Below are positions 13,679 to 15,617 of a stretch of 15,617 nucleotides of DNA, in pieces. This stretch comes from CAZFIM01 sp964519615 (GTDB lineage: Bacteria; Chloroflexota; Dehalococcoidia; GIF9; UBA5629): the NCBI GenBank assembly GCA_964519615.1, contig CAZFIM010000058.1, positions 1 to 15,617 on the forward strand, in the 5' to 3' direction. The translations under genes and the position numbers were made by a program. A model generated the notes under the pieces. It was given only the letters and a program-made list of their open reading frames with translations. It did not search any database and was not told the origin of the DNA. Each line of letters opens with the position of its first letter. The first letter of the stretch is position 1.

Positions 13679-15617
13679 TTAAAGACAGCGAGCTACCTCA
13701 TAGGCATCCCAGACGGCATCCATGATTCTTCGGGACTGGCGTGCATCGCCGATAAGGTAAAGCTCGGGAACTTTGCCCTGAATCTGCCGGTAAAGTGCAT
13801 TGTCAGCACGAAGGCCAATAGCAAGAGCAACAGTGTCTGCCTCCCGTTTTACGCGTTTAAAACAATTATCGATTAGAGTAGCTCCGCTGTCCGACACCTC
13901 CAGGAGGCTGTTCCCTGTAAGAATTTCAGCGCCGTGGAAATTAAGCAAGTCAATCAGCATAACTCTATTGGCATGATGTATGGGCGGTCTGCTGCTGAGA
14001 ATATCATCAAGCATCTCCACGATTAACACCTTTTTCTGCTGCTTTAACAGCCATAAAGCTGTTTCACAACCGACAAGGCCGCCGCCAACGATAATAATAG
14101 TATCCCCCGCCTTCTTTTTGCCCAGCAGCAGATCAACGGCTGTGAAGACGTGTTCCTTTTCGATGCCGGGAATATCAGGGATGATCGGTTTGGAGCCGGT
14201 GGCAACAACAACGGTTTGAGGCTGCTTTTCAAGGATCATTTCAGCCGTTATTTCCGTATTCATGATAAGCTCAATATTGGGCTTGTCAAGCTCATTACGG
14301 TACCATTCCAGAAGGCGCACATCGTCTTCTTTGAAATCTGGTGTGGATGCTGCAATGACATGCCCCCCCAATTTACCGCTCTTTTCATAAAGAGTGATCC
14401 TGTGCCCTCTAAGGGCGGCAACACGCGCTGACTCCATGCCGGCGATTCCTCCTCCGACTATCAGCACCTCCTTTTCTTCCTTTGTCCGCTCAAGTTTATA
14501 TTCAGCCTCACGGCCGCACGCAGGGTTGACTGCACAGGACAAGGGGCCTTTCGTAAGCATTCTCTGAAAACAACCGTCGTGGCAGCCAATGCACGGACGT
14601 ATAGTATGTATGGCTCCGGACATTACTTTCTGCGGCCAGTGCGAATCTGCCAGCAGCCCTCTGCCTATTGATATTACATCAGCATGCTTTTCCCGTATGG
14701 TTTGCTCGGCCAGTTCCGGTTCATCCATTCGCCCTGCGACAAACACAGGTACGTTGACAACCTGTTTAAGCTTTTGAACCGCATCGAGATTGCATCCATG
14801 TTTCTGATAGAGCGGAGGATGAGCCCAATACCAGGCATCATATGTGCCCGTATCGGCGTTGAAAGCATCATAACCCGCTTCTTCCAGTATTCGGGCAGCT
14901 TCCAATCCTTCTTCTATATCACGTCCCATTTCTCTAAATGACTCGCTGGGTAGTCCGCCCTGCCCCCAATCTTTTATATAGCTTTTTACGCTGTAGCGAA
15001 GCGTAACAGGAAAACGCTTGCCGGCTTTTTTCTTAATCTCTTTTACTATCTCAACAGGGAACGTTAACCTGCCTCTCAGGTCGCCGCCGTATTTATCTGT
15101 TCTGCGGTTAAACAAAGCTATTGTAAATTGGTCAAGCAGATATCCTTCATGAACAGCATGTATCTCCACGCCGTCAAATCCAGCTTCAGCAGCAAGTGTG
15201 GCTGCTTCACCAAAGGCATGCACTATAGTCTCGACTTCCCCGGTTGACAATTCTCTGCATGTTACGGAAGGTACCCAGTAATTTGGTATTGCGGAAGGTG
15301 CTACAGGCTGAAATTGCGGCAGACTGAGAGCCGGATTCAGACTTCTTCCGAACCCTGCTGACAGCTGTACAAATATCTTTGATCCGTATACATGGACTCT
15401 TTCATTCATCTCGGTTGCGGTTGCAATGAAATGGTGCCTATTACGGAAGATACAGGGTGGATAATCGCTGCCGAGCTTCTCGATTTCATTTTCCACTTTT
15501 ATCAAACCAACGACTATCAGGCCTGTTCCGCCTTTTGCTCTCTCCGAATAATAATCAGCGGCTCTACTGGAGAACCCGCCCTCAGTTGTACATAAAGTAC
15601 CTATACCCATCGGCGCC
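13679..15617 (-). CDS. FMN/Fe-S/FAD ene-reductase (2,4-dienoyl-CoA reductase / 2-enoate reductase / BaiCD-like), N-terminus outside the window
   Basis: The frame is open to the right edge. The codons before the in-frame ATG at 15610 read Ala-Pro, giving APMGIGTLCTTEGGF, which matches the early APMG motif of the family, so about 25 residues are missing. Counted from that ATG there are 643 residues: TIM barrel with the catalytic-type HEGYLLDQF (Y157) and YWAHPPLYQKHG (H264); 4Fe-4S motif with canonical FadH spacing (C340, C343, C347, C359); FAD site GGGIAG (386-391); NAD(P)H site GGGLVG (509-514); and YLIGDAR (618-624). Relatives reduce C=C bonds of dienoyl-CoAs, enoates and 3-oxo-delta4 bile acids using NAD(P)H. 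The gene lies upstream of the livHMGF operon on the same strand. The actual substrate is unknown. Confidence 0.88.
   Translation of the reverse strand, partial: APMGIGTLCTTEGGFSSRAADYYSERAKGGTGLIVVGLIKVENEIEKLGSDYPPCIFRNRHHFIATATEMNERVHVYGSKIFVQLSAGFGRSLNPALSLPQFQPVAPSAIPNYWVPSVTCRELSTGEVETIVHAFGEAATLAAEAGFDGVEIHAVHEGYLLDQFTIALFNRRTDKYGGDLRGRLTFPVEIVKEIKKKAGKRFPVTLRYSVKSYIKDWGQGGLPSESFREMGRDIEEGLEAARILEEAGYDAFNADTGTYDAWYWAHPPLYQKHGCNLDAVQKLKQVVNVPVFVAGRMDEPELAEQTIREKHADVISIGRGLLADSHWPQKVMSGAIHTIRPCIGCHDGCFQRMLTKGPLSCAVNPACGREAEYKLERTKEEKEVLIVGGGIAGMESARVAALRGHRITLYEKSGKLGGHVIAASTPDFKEDDVRLLEWYRNELDKPNIELIMNTEITAEMILEKQPQTVVVATGSKPIIPDIPGIEKEHVFTAVDLLLGKKKAGDTIIIVGGGLVGCETALWLLKQQKKVLIVEMLDDILSSRPPIHHANRVMLIDLLNFHGAEILTGNSLLEVSDSGATLIDNCFKRVKREADTVALAIGLRADNALYRQIQGKVPELYLIGDARQSRRIMDAVWDAYEVARCL

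Overview
This looks like a bacterial chromosome segment of moderate GC content, with GTG and TTG starts mixed with ATG. The gene set suggests an anaerobe: oxygen-sensitive Fe-S/FMN/FAD ene-reductases and a lipoprotein-anchored Liv-type importer. A Chloroflexota (Dehalococcoidia-like) or otherwise monoderm-like host fits the lipoprotein with its Ser/Pro tether, the FHA-ABC exporter and the divergent PlsY paralogue. This taxonomic guess is inference only. No rRNA, tRNA, CRISPR array, transposase or phage gene was seen.

Layout. Positions 1-2645 are read on the plus strand: the 3' end of gpmA (phosphoglycerate mutase), a divergent PlsY-like membrane protein coupled by an ATGA overlap to a YfcE/MJ0936-type phosphoesterase, then a DedA/VTT membrane protein. 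From 2692 to the right edge every gene is on the minus strand. In order of transcription (right to left) these are a partial ene-reductase of the 2,4-dienoyl-CoA reductase / 2-enoate reductase / BaiCD type; a complete Liv-type ABC importer, livH-livM-livG-livF-SBP, ending in a good intrinsic terminator; a second, divergent ene-reductase with its own promoter and operator-like dyad; a strong hairpin; and a large FHA-FHA-FHA-ABC-ABC2 exporter.

How the parts may work together. The importer sits between two multi-domain flavoenzymes whose relatives reduce activated C=C bonds in enoyl-CoAs, enoates and steroid enones. The simplest reading is an uptake-and-reduction locus for an unsaturated carboxylic, aromatic or steroid-like compound rather than for branched-chain amino acids. 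The exporter resembles the mycobacterial Rv1747 plan (FHA domains fused to an ABCG-like half transporter, controlled by Ser/Thr phosphorylation). It has three FHA domains, and its last extracytoplasmic loop carries a four-Cys segment, a Pro-Gly-Asp repeat and eight exact heptads with an aromatic residue at one core position. The heptad segment is the most unusual structure in the window.

Regulatory signals supported by sequence are a TTGACA-N17-TAATAT promoter with a leader of about 330 nt before livH, a TATAAT with a 10-11-10 inverted repeat before the second ene-reductase, an extended -10 promoter before the exporter, and two perfect-stem hairpins at 6038-6065 and 8459-8484.
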